Shown here: one piece after another, positions 7,818 through 15,586 of the stretch | Position numbering within the stretch: position 1 is the stretch's first letter | How the letters are laid out: every line of letters begins with the position of its first letter | Assembly (NCBI GenBank): GCA_018269055.1 | Contig: JAFDVI010000026.1 | Span: forward strand, 46,305 to 110,304 | Length of the DNA: 64,000 nt | Source of the DNA: Acidobacteriota bacterium | GTDB taxonomy: Bacteria > Acidobacteriota > Blastocatellia > RBC074 | Direction of reading: 5' to 3' | Translations under genes and position numbers: made by a program | The notes under the pieces: model-generated | The model's input: only the letters and a program-made list of their open reading frames with translations | Told to the model about the DNA's origin: nothing | The model's database searches: none

Positions 7818-10586
7818 CTAGCGTATCCCTCCACGCCGAGCCGCTGCACCCTTGTCGCCGGTTTGCTCTCGCTCTTTGTTCAACTCCACCATATCCACAT
7901 CGGTCGCCACATCTCCCAGCAAATGCTTGCAGAAATAATCCGCCCGCAGCCAGAAAAAGTAATTCGTGGCGTCGGCGTACCCGTGCCGTTTGCCCGGGAT
8001 GATGAAAAAATCGAACCGTTTGTTCGCTTTAATCAGCGCGTCCGCCATTCGCAATGTATTCGCCGGATGCACGTTGTCGTCAATGTCTCCGGTCACTAGC
8101 AGCAAATGCCCTTTCAGGTTTTTGGCCAGGTCGGAGTTCTTTTCGATGGTGTATTCGTATTTCACATTGCCGTCTTTATCGGTGACTTCTTTGACGCCGT
8201 TATGTTTTTCGCTCCACCAACGATTGTAAATGTTGTTTTCGTGATTGCCCGAAGACGACACCGCGACTTTGAAAAAGTCCGGGTACACCAGCATCGCCGC
8301 CGTGGACATAAACCCGCCGCCCGAATGGCCATAAATGCCCACGCGGTCAATGTCAATGAATGCGTGGCGGCGCGACAGTTGTTCAATCGCCGCTTTCTTG
8401 TCGGCCAGTCCGTAATCGCGCAAATTGCCGTAGCCGTAATTGTGATACCACTTCGACCGCGACGGATGGCCGCCGCGATTGCCGACTTCAATGACGATGA
8501 AGCCGAATTGCGCCAGCGTCACGCGGTCGTTGCGCGGCGTGAAGGTTTTGGTCACGCTTTCGGTCTGCGGGCCGGGATACACATAAGCGATTATGGGGTA
8601 CTTTTTCTTTTCGTCGAAATCAAAAGGCTTGTACATCACGCCGTACAAGTCCGTGACGCCGTCATCGGCTTTCACCTTGAACGGTTCGGGGAATTTGTAC
8701 CCGGCTTCGTTCATGGCCGAAAGGTCTGTCTTTTCCAAATCCATCAGTTTGTTGCCAAGCTGATCACACAAAACGGATTCAGGCACAGAGTTTACTCGCG
8801 AAGCATTGTCCACAAAGTATTTGCCCGAATCCGAAGTCGCCGCCGCGTGTGAGCCGTCGCCGGGATTGAGCAACTTCATTCCCGCTCCGCTGAAATTCAC
8901 GCTGTATGTGTGCAGGTAATACGGGTCTTCGCCCGTTTCGTGGCCATTGATGTTGACGTACAGCGTGCGCGTTTTTTCGTCCACAGCTTCTATGCTGTCG
9001 CAGTAAAACTCGCCCGAAGTGATTTGGTTTTTCAGCGTGCCGTCGGCTCCGAACAGATAGTAATGGCCCCAACCGTCGCGTTCCGACCAGTGAATCAATT
9101 CCTGCCCATTGCCTATCAACACCAGCGGTTTGACTTCGACGTAGGTGTTCAACCGCTCTTCGATCAGGGTTTTGACTTCGCCGGTCGCGGTGTCGGCAAC
9201 ACACACGTCAATCTTTTTCAGATCGCGGCTGGTGCGATTGAAATACAGCTTGTCCGAGCCATCGGCCAGCCATTTCGGTTCGACGCCGGAGCCAAATTGC
9301 CCGCCGCCCTGTTGCTGTTGTTGCTGATCCTGTTCGACGCTGCGATCCACCTGAATGAACCGCGCGCGTTCGCGCTCCGCATTGGTTGGGACGGCGGTGT
9401 ACACGGCGACTTGCTGATCGGGGAAACGGTCTTCCTTGATTTTGACGCGCGCCTTGCTGGCAATATCGAACACTTCCAGATCGGCCTGCGGCTGGTTGAC
9501 TTCGCCGGGCATGCCGTAACGATAGGTTTCCAGCGTCGGCCTTGGATTCGACAGTGAATTGATCACCCACAAATCTGCGACTTTGCGCTGATCACTGCGC
9601 AGCGTGGAAAACTTCTTGGAATCTTTCGACCAGTAAACGGTGACGGCCGGAACGCGCGGCGTTTTATTTTTTTCGCTGAACTTGTAGGCGGCTTTTTCCT
9701 CTTCGCGCAATCGTCGGGCGTAGCTGTAATTTTCTTCGCCATCGGTCGTAATCTGGGTTTCGACGATGGTTGTGTCGTCTTCTTTCTTCAGCGCCTTGGC
9801 GTAATTGTCGGCGTCCATCATAAACAAGTTGCTGCCGCGCGCGAACACAATCGTTTTTTCATCCGGCGAAACCGCTGCCCAACGCGTTTTGCGCGGCGGC
9901 TGGTAATCCGGCAGCAAGCTGAGTTTGGAGTTCGCCAACTCCCATTCAAAATAAACCGTTCGGTTTGGAGAAACCGGCGGTCGCTGTCCTGCGGCTTGCC
10001 CGCCGCGCTGTTGCGGATCGTCATCATCGTCTTCGGCTACGTTCTCCCCTTCAGGTTCATCTTCCGGAGTTCCCTGTTCTTGCCCCGAACCAGCAACCGC
10101 CTGCTCTTCTTTTTTCAATCCCGGAATATCGGCTTCGCGCGGCACGCTGATGTCGAACTGAAACGCGGAATCTTTTTTGACCATACGCACCGAAGTAATC
10201 GGCAAATGCTGCGCGTCATACGGAATACGGGTGATGGTGGTCAATTGCGCAGCCATTTTGGCGTTGTCGAATAACGGCGCTTTTGATTTTTTCAGCGGGT
10301 CAACCAGATAAAACTTTCGGCCTTGCCCTGTTTCGTAGCTGTACCAGAATTTGTCGCCGCTTTCGAACCAGTGCGGCGTGACGGCGGTGTCAAATACCAT
10401 CTTGCCGACTTTTTGCGCCGTCCAGCGCGAAGCCAGATCGTAATTGGCTTTCTGGACGCGCGCATCCGCGTCCGCTTTTTTGTCCTGGGCAAAAGCGCCG
10501 ACCGGGGCCAATGCCAAGCCAAAACAGAGCGCTGTCACGACCAACTGTTTGAATTTGCGATGAACACGACCGAAATGAGCCTGCAT
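7818..10586 (-). CDS. Exported S9-family (DPP IV-like) prolyl oligopeptidase
   Basis: A secreted serine peptidase of 922 residues. The frame opens further upstream, but the ATG at 10586 is chosen because AGGAGG lies 9 bases before it and it begins a signal peptide ending in GAFAQ. The middle part is a DPP IV-type beta-propeller with an Asp/Glu/Gln-rich insertion (EDDDDDPQQRGGQ) and a run of eight Gln. The C-terminal alpha/beta hydrolase domain has the nucleophile in GIYGHSGGGFMS (Ser755), the Asp in TGDIDDNVHP and the His in GKRHGY. It probably cleaves short peptides, often after Pro, in the periplasm. It is transcribed alone or with the downstream ftrB gene (about 90 bases away). Confidence 0.93.
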   Translation of the reverse strand: MQAHFGRVHRKFKQLVVTALCFGLALAPVGAFAQDKKADADARVQKANYDLASRWTAQKVGKMVFDTAVTPHWFESGDKFWYSYETGQGRKFYLVDPLKKSKAPLFDNAKMAAQLTTITRIPYDAQHLPITSVRMVKKDSAFQFDISVPREADIPGLKKEEQAVAGSGQEQGTPEDEPEGENVAEDDDDDPQQRGGQAAGQRPPVSPNRTVYFEWELANSKLSLLPDYQPPRKTRWAAVSPDEKTIVFARGSNLFMMDADNYAKALKKEDDTTIVETQITTDGEENYSYARRLREEEKAAYKFSEKNKTPRVPAVTVYWSKDSKKFSTLRSDQRKVADLWVINSLSNPRPTLETYRYGMPGEVNQPQADLEVFDIASKARVKIKEDRFPDQQVAVYTAVPTNAERERARFIQVDRSVEQDQQQQQQGGGQFGSGVEPKWLADGSDKLYFNRTSRDLKKIDVCVADTATGEVKTLIEERLNTYVEVKPLVLIGNGQELIHWSERDGWGHYYLFGADGTLKNQITSGEFYCDSIEAVDEKTRTLYVNINGHETGEDPYYLHTYSVNFSGAGMKLLNPGDGSHAAATSDSGKYFVDNASRVNSVPESVLCDQLGNKLMDLEKTDLSAMNEAGYKFPEPFKVKADDGVTDLYGVMYKPFDFDEKKKYPIIAYVYPGPQTESVTKTFTPRNDRVTLAQFGFIVIEVGNRGGHPSRSKWYHNYGYGNLRDYGLADKKAAIEQLSRRHAFIDIDRVGIYGHSGGGFMSTAAMLVYPDFFKVAVSSSGNHENNIYNRWWSEKHNGVKEVTDKDGNVKYEYTIEKNSDLAKNLKGHLLLVTGDIDDNVHPANTLRMADALIKANKRFDFFIIPGKRHGYADATNYFFWLRADYFCKHLLGDVATDVDMVELNKEREQTGDKGAAARRGGIR

Positions 10587-10680
10587 ACTTTCGAGCCTCC
10601 TGAGATTGATAGAGAATTTTGCGGGTTGAACTGCTCGCAATGGAGCGTCAACGGTTATGACGCCACTGTAGATTGGTCGG

Positions 10681-11775
10681 TTACGACACCACGGTCGAGG
10701 CGGAAAGAAAGTTTCCGTACCGGACGGCGGCTGACGCCAGTTCCCCGGTTCGGGCTTTGTTGAGTTTGGTGAAGAAAGTCGGCGAAACGGTGACCGTACC
10801 GTTCTTCAATTCACGCTTCCAAATGCCGACAACCTGGCCGTTGATCACAATGATGGGGCTGAAAATGCCGTTTCCGGAAATTGTCTGTTTTGCGTTTTCG
10901 GGGCTGAGCACGGCGCTGCGATCTTTGTAGGCGACCGTGTATTCATCATAAGGCGGCAACAAATACGTTGAGGGTGATTTGCCGTTTACCGATTTGGTAA
11001 CAGAGCCAATAGGCGCAAACCAGTACGTTTGATCGCCTACGATTTCCTGCACCAGATTTGGTTTCGCCAGTTCAACGGCGGCTTTCGCTTCGGCGACCGT
11101 CAGCCCTGACCACCAGAGAAAATCCTGCAAGCTGGCCGGGCCGTGGCTGGTGAAATAACGCCGCGCGAGTTCGGCCAACGCTTCTTCTGTTGTCTTCGGC
11201 TTTGTCGCCGGAACCCATTCCTCAAACAGCCGAAACGTCGGTTGTTTGCCTTCGCGTGAGCCAAAACAAAGCAGCTTGGTCAGCGAAAGCTGACACACAA
11301 TGTGCAACCCTCGCCCATTGGCGGTCGAAATTTTCGCCGATTCCAACACCTGATAGATCGCGTTGCGCGGCAATTGTTTGCCGCCTTGCAAGGCGCGAAT
11401 GAGCGTTTTTTGGCTGCGCGCGAACACACCCTGATCCAGTTCATAATCTTTTTTCAGCCGGGGCAAAAATTGTTTTGCGACGCGAGCCGCCAGCAAATCC
11501 ATCATCCAATGAGCGTCTGCCGCCGCGACAAAATGCAGAGTTCTGCGCATTGGCCAAGTGCGCACAATCTTTTTTTCGGCAATGGCCTGTTCAATCAAGG
11601 TTTCGGTGGGATTGAGTTTTTCCGGCATTCGCAAGCCCACGGCCCACAACGCACCGTTGAAGTCTTGCGCCTGAACCGCACCGAGCCAGGCGACGACATC
11701 ACCCGGCTCGGCAAATTTCGATTCTGCAATGCGCTGGTTTTGTAATCGCAACTGCCGGATGTCCGAACTTTTCAT
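10681..11775 (-). CDS. Winged-helix AlkZ/YcaQ-like DNA-binding protein (paralogue 1)
   Basis: A 364-residue member of the winged-helix DNA-binding family (HTH_42), which includes the DNA glycosylases AlkZ and YcaQ that unhook interstrand crosslinks. Typical signatures are LRLQNQRI at the N-terminus, WLGAVQAQDF, the MRRTLHFVAAADAHWM segment, and a C-terminal LPPYDEYTVAYKDRS followed by INGQVVGIWKRE. The QxQ/QxD catalytic motif of AlkZ is only loosely matched by VQAQDF, so activity is unproven. A second family member is encoded at 60918-62024. It lies 29 bases downstream of the small exported protein gene on the same strand. Confidence 0.85.
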   Translation of the reverse strand: MKSSDIRQLRLQNQRIAESKFAEPGDVVAWLGAVQAQDFNGALWAVGLRMPEKLNPTETLIEQAIAEKKIVRTWPMRRTLHFVAAADAHWMMDLLAARVAKQFLPRLKKDYELDQGVFARSQKTLIRALQGGKQLPRNAIYQVLESAKISTANGRGLHIVCQLSLTKLLCFGSREGKQPTFRLFEEWVPATKPKTTEEALAELARRYFTSHGPASLQDFLWWSGLTVAEAKAAVELAKPNLVQEIVGDQTYWFAPIGSVTKSVNGKSPSTYLLPPYDEYTVAYKDRSAVLSPENAKQTISGNGIFSPIIVINGQVVGIWKRELKNGTVTVSPTFFTKLNKARTGELASAAVRYGNFLSASTVVS

Positions 11776-11804
11776 AATTATGCGTGCCGAACAATCGCCG
11801 GAAG

Positions 11805-12218
11805 TTATTGTTTCTTGGTGGCCTTCAGCGATCCTTTATCCACTTCGTTTCCATCCGCTTTCTGGCGTACGGAGTACGTGCCATTCAGAGCCGAGCCATC
11901 AAAAGTCGCCACAAGAGTGACTTCTACTTCGCCTGCCGGATCGGCCAGCTTAATCGTCGCCTTGCCATCCGCCAACACGACCGCAGTCAGCGGAGTCGTA
12001 TAGCTTTCTCCACCATCGGGCTTGGGTGTAATCGTTCCACCCAATTTTCCGTCGGCGTTTTTGGTAATTGTCATTTCAAAGGTTCCGTTGCTGTCTCCAG
12101 TCCAGCTTCCAGACCAAGAACCAACCAAATTTTTCTCACTGGCGCTCTGCCCCGCCAAAGCCGAGCCTATCAAACAGAAACAAAACAACGACAACAACAC
12201 AAAGAAACGTTTGCGCAT
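11805..12218 (-). CDS. Small exported protein of unknown function
   Basis: A 137-residue protein beginning at the ATG at 12218, which has AGGAGG close upstream and a good signal peptide (MRKRFFVLLSLFCFCLIGSALAGQ). The mature part is a small all-beta domain starting VGSWSGSWTGDSNGTFEMTI and ending in a series of beta-strand-like segments (VTLVATFDGSALNGTYSVRQ). This repeats the G-x-W-x-G and DG-x-L-x-G-T pattern seen in lipocalin-like small periplasmic domains. I do not recognise a specific function. The longer frame reading back into the upstream hairpins is rejected, as it would encode the repeat. Confidence 0.8.
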   Translation of the reverse strand: MRKRFFVLLSLFCFCLIGSALAGQSASEKNLVGSWSGSWTGDSNGTFEMTITKNADGKLGGTITPKPDGGESYTTPLTAVVLADGKATIKLADPAGEVEVTLVATFDGSALNGTYSVRQKADGNEVDKGSLKATKKQ

Positions 12219-12242
12219 GATTTCCTCCTCGGAAAAAGTAGT

Positions 12243-12312
12243 GCAACCAGCCGTGGTTGCGTGTTTCCCGGCAAAAGTGGGTTCTGGAAGCAACGCAACC
12301 ATGGCTGGTTGC
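12243..12312. repeat. Twin hairpin element (REP/BIME-like)
   Basis: Two 18-base hairpins, GCAACCAGCCGTGGTTGC (12243-12260) and GCAACCATGGCTGGTTGC (12295-12312), each have a 7-bp stem and 4-base loop. They are also complementary to each other with one mismatch, so the whole unit can form either two small hairpins or one long cruciform. It sits between the CE15 esterase gene and the small exported protein gene. This layout is that of bacterial interspersed REP pairs. Confidence 0.7.
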
Positions 12313-12333
12313 GCCACTCTTGTCGCACGATTT

Positions 12334-13755
12334 TCATTTCGTCGCAGCCTGTGCGGGCTTTGCCGCAGAGCTTTTCAGGTAGCGACTGGCGAAGGTCAAA
12401 AATGTTGGCCAGTTCGGTCCCGGCGTATGCCCTGCGCTATGTTGCCGAAACGCGATGTCGCCATCCATCAAGCCGGTTTCCATCGGCGGAAACTCCATCG
12501 TGCCCAGGTCATTTTTGCCAAGCAATTTGTAAACAGGACCAGCGTATGCACCAGCGAGAAACATGCCTTTGGCGTCCACCCAGCCGTCGCCTTTTTCGAC
12601 AGAACCCGCGCTTATGAATACAGGACGCGGCGCACACAATGCCACCAGTTCGTGCGAATCCACAGGCAGATCGTCGGCGGTCAGCGGCCCGGCATATTTC
12701 AGATAATTGCCCGCCATCCAGTGGTATTCGCTCGGCGCGGCGACGTTTTCGACCATCTCGCCGTAATTGTTCCGCCGATGAATTTTCGCGCCGCCCGCGC
12801 CTGAAGAGCTGACGAACGCAATGGCCAGCCGAGGTTCATACGCCATCGCCACTAGCGTCGCTTTGCCGTAGCGCGAATGCCCTTCCAGGCCGACCATTTT
12901 GGCGTTGACGGCTTTGTCGGTTTCAAAGTAATCCAGTGCGCGGCTGACGCCCCATGCCCAGGCGCGCAACGCGCCCCAATCGTCGGCTTTGCGGGGTTGG
13001 CCTTTGTTGACCAGACCGATGATGCCCGCCGTCAACCCTGCGCCGTTGTCCGCCTGAATGCTGGTGGGAACAAGCGTGGCGTAGCCCCAGCCTTTTTCCA
13101 GCACCTGTTGCTGCCATGGCGTTCCTGGCTGTTGCGGCAACGGCGGCGCATTTGCCGGACGCGGCGGCAATTGGAACATCAATTCCATCATCACCGGAAC
13201 GTTCATCGCCTTGGCCGGGGTCGTCAGCGTCAATTTGATGTCAACGGTTACTGCCGGATACGACGAATTGTCTACGTGGCCGACAAGCTGTTTGGTGACG
13301 ACCGGCACGCCGTACTTTTCTTCGTTGACGGAGCTTGTGACTTCCCAATTTACTTTCGGCGTGACTTTTGGAGCGCGACCGTAGACTTCTCGATCGAAGT
13401 CTTCAACGATTTCGGCGCGCCGCTGGTTCCACCACACTTTGGCCGAGGTGACTTTCTTGCCGTTTTTCAGCGTCAATGGATCAGGCAATGGTGAATACGG
13501 TTTCACCTTCGATTCGTCATAGTTGGCAAAATTCGGAGCGTCCTTGTTGCTGCCATTTGCGCCAGGGCGCAGTTCTTTGATGCCCAGCAGCTTCATCATC
13601 CGTTGATGATCTTCGCGGGTGGCGGCCTGCTGCGCCTGCAACTGCGCCTGCTGTTCAGGCGTGAGTTGGCGTTGCGGTTGCTGGGCGAACAGCACCGCGC
13701 TGGTCAGCGTTAGAGCTGCCGCAACGCAGATGGTCGGTGCAAAAAATGGTTTCAT
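12334..13755 (-). CDS. Exported CE15-like glucuronoyl/acetylxylan esterase
   Basis: A 473-residue secreted alpha/beta hydrolase. After the signal peptide (to about residue 25, AVLFAQ) comes a Gln-rich spacer and then a CE15-type domain. It has KVWWNQRRAEIVEDFDREVYGR, the nucleophile elbow GLEGHSRYGKATL (Ser294) and the catalytic His443 in HSAGHTPGPNWP near the end. Bacterial CE15 enzymes cleave the ester between glucuronoxylan side chains and lignin. The neighbouring carbohydrate operon (GH43, SGNH, GH3, hexuronate transporter) fits that role. GGAGATCC precedes the ATG. Assignment to glucuronoyl esterase rather than another esterase is likely but not proven. Confidence 0.85.
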   Translation of the reverse strand: MKPFFAPTICVAAALTLTSAVLFAQQPQRQLTPEQQAQLQAQQAATREDHQRMMKLLGIKELRPGANGSNKDAPNFANYDESKVKPYSPLPDPLTLKNGKKVTSAKVWWNQRRAEIVEDFDREVYGRAPKVTPKVNWEVTSSVNEEKYGVPVVTKQLVGHVDNSSYPAVTVDIKLTLTTPAKAMNVPVMMELMFQLPPRPANAPPLPQQPGTPWQQQVLEKGWGYATLVPTSIQADNGAGLTAGIIGLVNKGQPRKADDWGALRAWAWGVSRALDYFETDKAVNAKMVGLEGHSRYGKATLVAMAYEPRLAIAFVSSSGAGGAKIHRRNNYGEMVENVAAPSEYHWMAGNYLKYAGPLTADDLPVDSHELVALCAPRPVFISAGSVEKGDGWVDAKGMFLAGAYAGPVYKLLGKNDLGTMEFPPMETGLMDGDIAFRQHSAGHTPGPNWPTFLTFASRYLKSSAAKPAQAATK

Positions 13756-13836
13756 GATGCGGATCTCCTTGTAAACAAACGATCGTTGTGAAAATCGAGG
13801 TAAGTCTTGAACCAGAACGCTCGCATTTCGCCCCGG

Positions 13837-14379
13837 TCACATCGTCGCTCCCAGTCGTTCAAGCACACCTGGAAAAAAAATCTCTGTTACCAATAGATGG
13901 CTGTCCGCCAGAAAAAACCGATACCTTCGCGCCCACAACAACGGCGTGGTTTCAGCAGGAGACGGAAAAATCAATTCCGCACGGAGTTGCCGGTATTCAA
14001 ATTCGCCGCGCTGATGTGCGTCGTGCTTTTCCAGCATTTCGCCGAGCGGGTTATTGCCCATTGTCGCAAGCCAGGGATAGCGCGCAAGGACGGCGTGCGG
14101 CATTAACGTTGCCGCCACCAAGCGCACGGTGTCGCCGGCTTTGATCAACACATCGCGGCGCAATCCACTGTTGCCGTCTTTATCCACCCAATCGGTGTTT
14201 CCTCGCAGTTCGACGGACGAAGGCAAACCGTAGGCTTCCTGCAACGCCAAGGTCAGCAATTGCTCATACTGCAAAGCCGTCTTGACGACGGGGGAAACCT
14301 GCTGGCCGGTTAATTCTTCGGCAGAAATCCAATGATCGGTTGAAAGCAAAAATTCGGTCGGAACAAACTGTACATCCAT
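13837..14379 (-). CDS. Chorismate lyase (UbiC)-like protein
   Basis: A 180-residue protein that follows the chorismate pyruvate-lyase fold. It has a central RRDVLIKAGDTVRLVAATLMP segment, PWLATMGNNPLGEML, and the C-terminal LLWARRYRFFLADSHLLVTEIFFP, which parallels the WGRRSRL...LLLTELFLP end of UbiC. UbiC makes 4-hydroxybenzoate from chorismate. No ubiquinone, menaquinone or aryl-polyene genes are adjacent, so the physiological product is open. It lies about 80 bases upstream of the CE15 gene on the same strand. No convincing ribosome binding site is present before the ATG. Confidence 0.75.
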   Translation of the reverse strand: MDVQFVPTEFLLSTDHWISAEELTGQQVSPVVKTALQYEQLLTLALQEAYGLPSSVELRGNTDWVDKDGNSGLRRDVLIKAGDTVRLVAATLMPHAVLARYPWLATMGNNPLGEMLEKHDAHQRGEFEYRQLRAELIFPSPAETTPLLWARRYRFFLADSHLLVTEIFFPGVLERLGATM

Positions 14380-14424
14380 GAAAACTTACTGCTAAAAAAT
14401 CTAAATCGAACCAGAAAACTTTGA

Positions 14425-14507
14425 GACAGGATTTACAGAATTCAACAGGATAAACATGAGGCTTGAACTGGTTGACAACAATCCTGTTCAATCTTGTCAA
14501 TCCTGTC
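14425..14507. repeat. Intergenic 27-bp inverted repeat
   Basis: Arms 14425-14451 (beginning GACAGGATT) and 14481-14507 (ending ATCCTGTC) match in 23 of 27 positions. The composition, with CAGGAT/ATCCTG units, is that of a palindrome family often seen between genes in soil bacteria. It lies between the Nif3-like gene and the chorismate-lyase-like gene, both on the minus strand. Confidence 0.65.
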
Positions 14508-14602
14508 TATTTTTCCCATCTCAATATTGCCTGCGTTGATTTCGTTGAAGATCAAGGCTTGCTTGCCTCGGTCGCTTTGGTCAATTTCCGATGGCCGGAC
14601 AT

Positions 14603-15499
14603 TCAATTCATCACAGGTTTGTCGGGACGCCAGAACGGTTCTGCCGCCGCGATGAACTCAATGGGAACTTCCTTGATGAAGCCTTTCAACCATTCGGCGC
14701 AATACTTCATCCCTGATTGTTCCGAGACGACATGGCCCAGCACGATCAGAGCTTTCTTCTGACCGGAAGAAATCATGTCCTGCACGTATTCGACCAATTC
14801 CCATTCGTGCGTTTCGCCGAGAATCAGAACGTCTACGCCGGGTTGCGAAATAAACGGCACGCCGGGCATCAGGCTGCAATTTCCCCAACTGGCCATCGCG
14901 CGATTCACAACCAGGTCTGGATCGCCGATGACGCGCATCGTGCGAATCTTCAGTTTGGTTTCCAATTCCTTGGCCAGTTTGGCCAAGGGTATGCCGGGAA
15001 ATGTGTATTGGCGAAAATTCTGCGGATCATTGTATTTCTCCCAACCCAATTCGCGCATCATTCCTTTCGCTACGCCATCCATCGGTTTGAGGCCGTGCAA
15101 ATGGTCGTGGAAGTGAAAGACGACCATGTTGTTTTTGTTCAGAAAGTCGAGCTTGTAGTGGTACGTCGCATCTTGCTGAAACTGGTCGGTGCGATCTTGA
15201 TGCGAAAAGAATGTGGATTCGTGCGTGATGACCATGTTTTTGCCCGCAGCGGCAGCGCGTTTGACAACATCCAGCGTCGCCATCATCGTCGTGGCAATGC
15301 CTTTGACGGGCGTTTCCGCCGTCCCGGCAATGATGTTGTCCACGGTTTGCGCTCGCCACGGAATGCCGACATTGGCTTTGATGCGGTCAATTACTTGTCC
15401 GGCAGTGAGCGTGGAACTTTGCGCCCGCGTCAGAGTCGTTGCCGCAAATCCCACGGAAGCCAGCAGGAAGCTGCGGCGCGATGTGTTGTGGGTATTCAT
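14603..15499 (-). CDS. Exported Nif3-like dinuclear metal-centre protein
   Basis: A 298-residue Nif3/DUF34-family protein. The first 26 residues are a twin-arginine leader ([22 protein letters not shown]), which is unusual because Nif3 proteins are normally cytoplasmic. Metal-binding segments are visible as [16 protein letters not shown] and the C-terminal LGETHEW / LGHVVSE. The family forms hexameric toroids with a two-metal site whose activity is poorly understood. Tat export would allow folding with metal before translocation. Gene order on the minus strand is GH3, a 25-bp palindrome, then this gene, so it may be the tail of the carbohydrate operon. Confidence 0.88.
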   Translation of the reverse strand: MNTHNTSRRSFLLASVGFAATTLTRAQSSTLTAGQVIDRIKANVGIPWRAQTVDNIIAGTAETPVKGIATTMMATLDVVKRAAAAGKNMVITHESTFFSHQDRTDQFQQDATYHYKLDFLNKNNMVVFHFHDHLHGLKPMDGVAKGMMRELGWEKYNDPQNFRQYTFPGIPLAKLAKELETKLKIRTMRVIGDPDLVVNRAMASWGNCSLMPGVPFISQPGVDVLILGETHEWELVEYVQDMISSGQKKALIVLGHVVSEQSGMKYCAEWLKGFIKEVPIEFIAAAEPFWRPDKPVMN

Positions 15500-15512
15500 A
15501 AATAAAAACCTT

Positions 15513-15576
15513 GTTCAGAGTTCACGCTTCAGCGTGTTACCCGAAATCCAGACACGCTGAAGCGTGAACTCTGAAC
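15513..15576. repeat. 25-bp perfect inverted repeat upstream of Nif3-like gene
   Basis: Arms 15513-15537 and 15552-15576 are perfectly complementary over 25 bases with a 14-base loop. The arms themselves contain the smaller palindrome CACGCTTCAGCGTG. It fills almost the whole 87-base gap between the GH3 stop and the Nif3-like start. In RNA it would be a very stable hairpin but lacks a T-run, so RNA stabilisation or a dispersed palindromic element are the likelier explanations. Confidence 0.8.
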
Positions 15577-15586
15577 TTCAAAGCAA

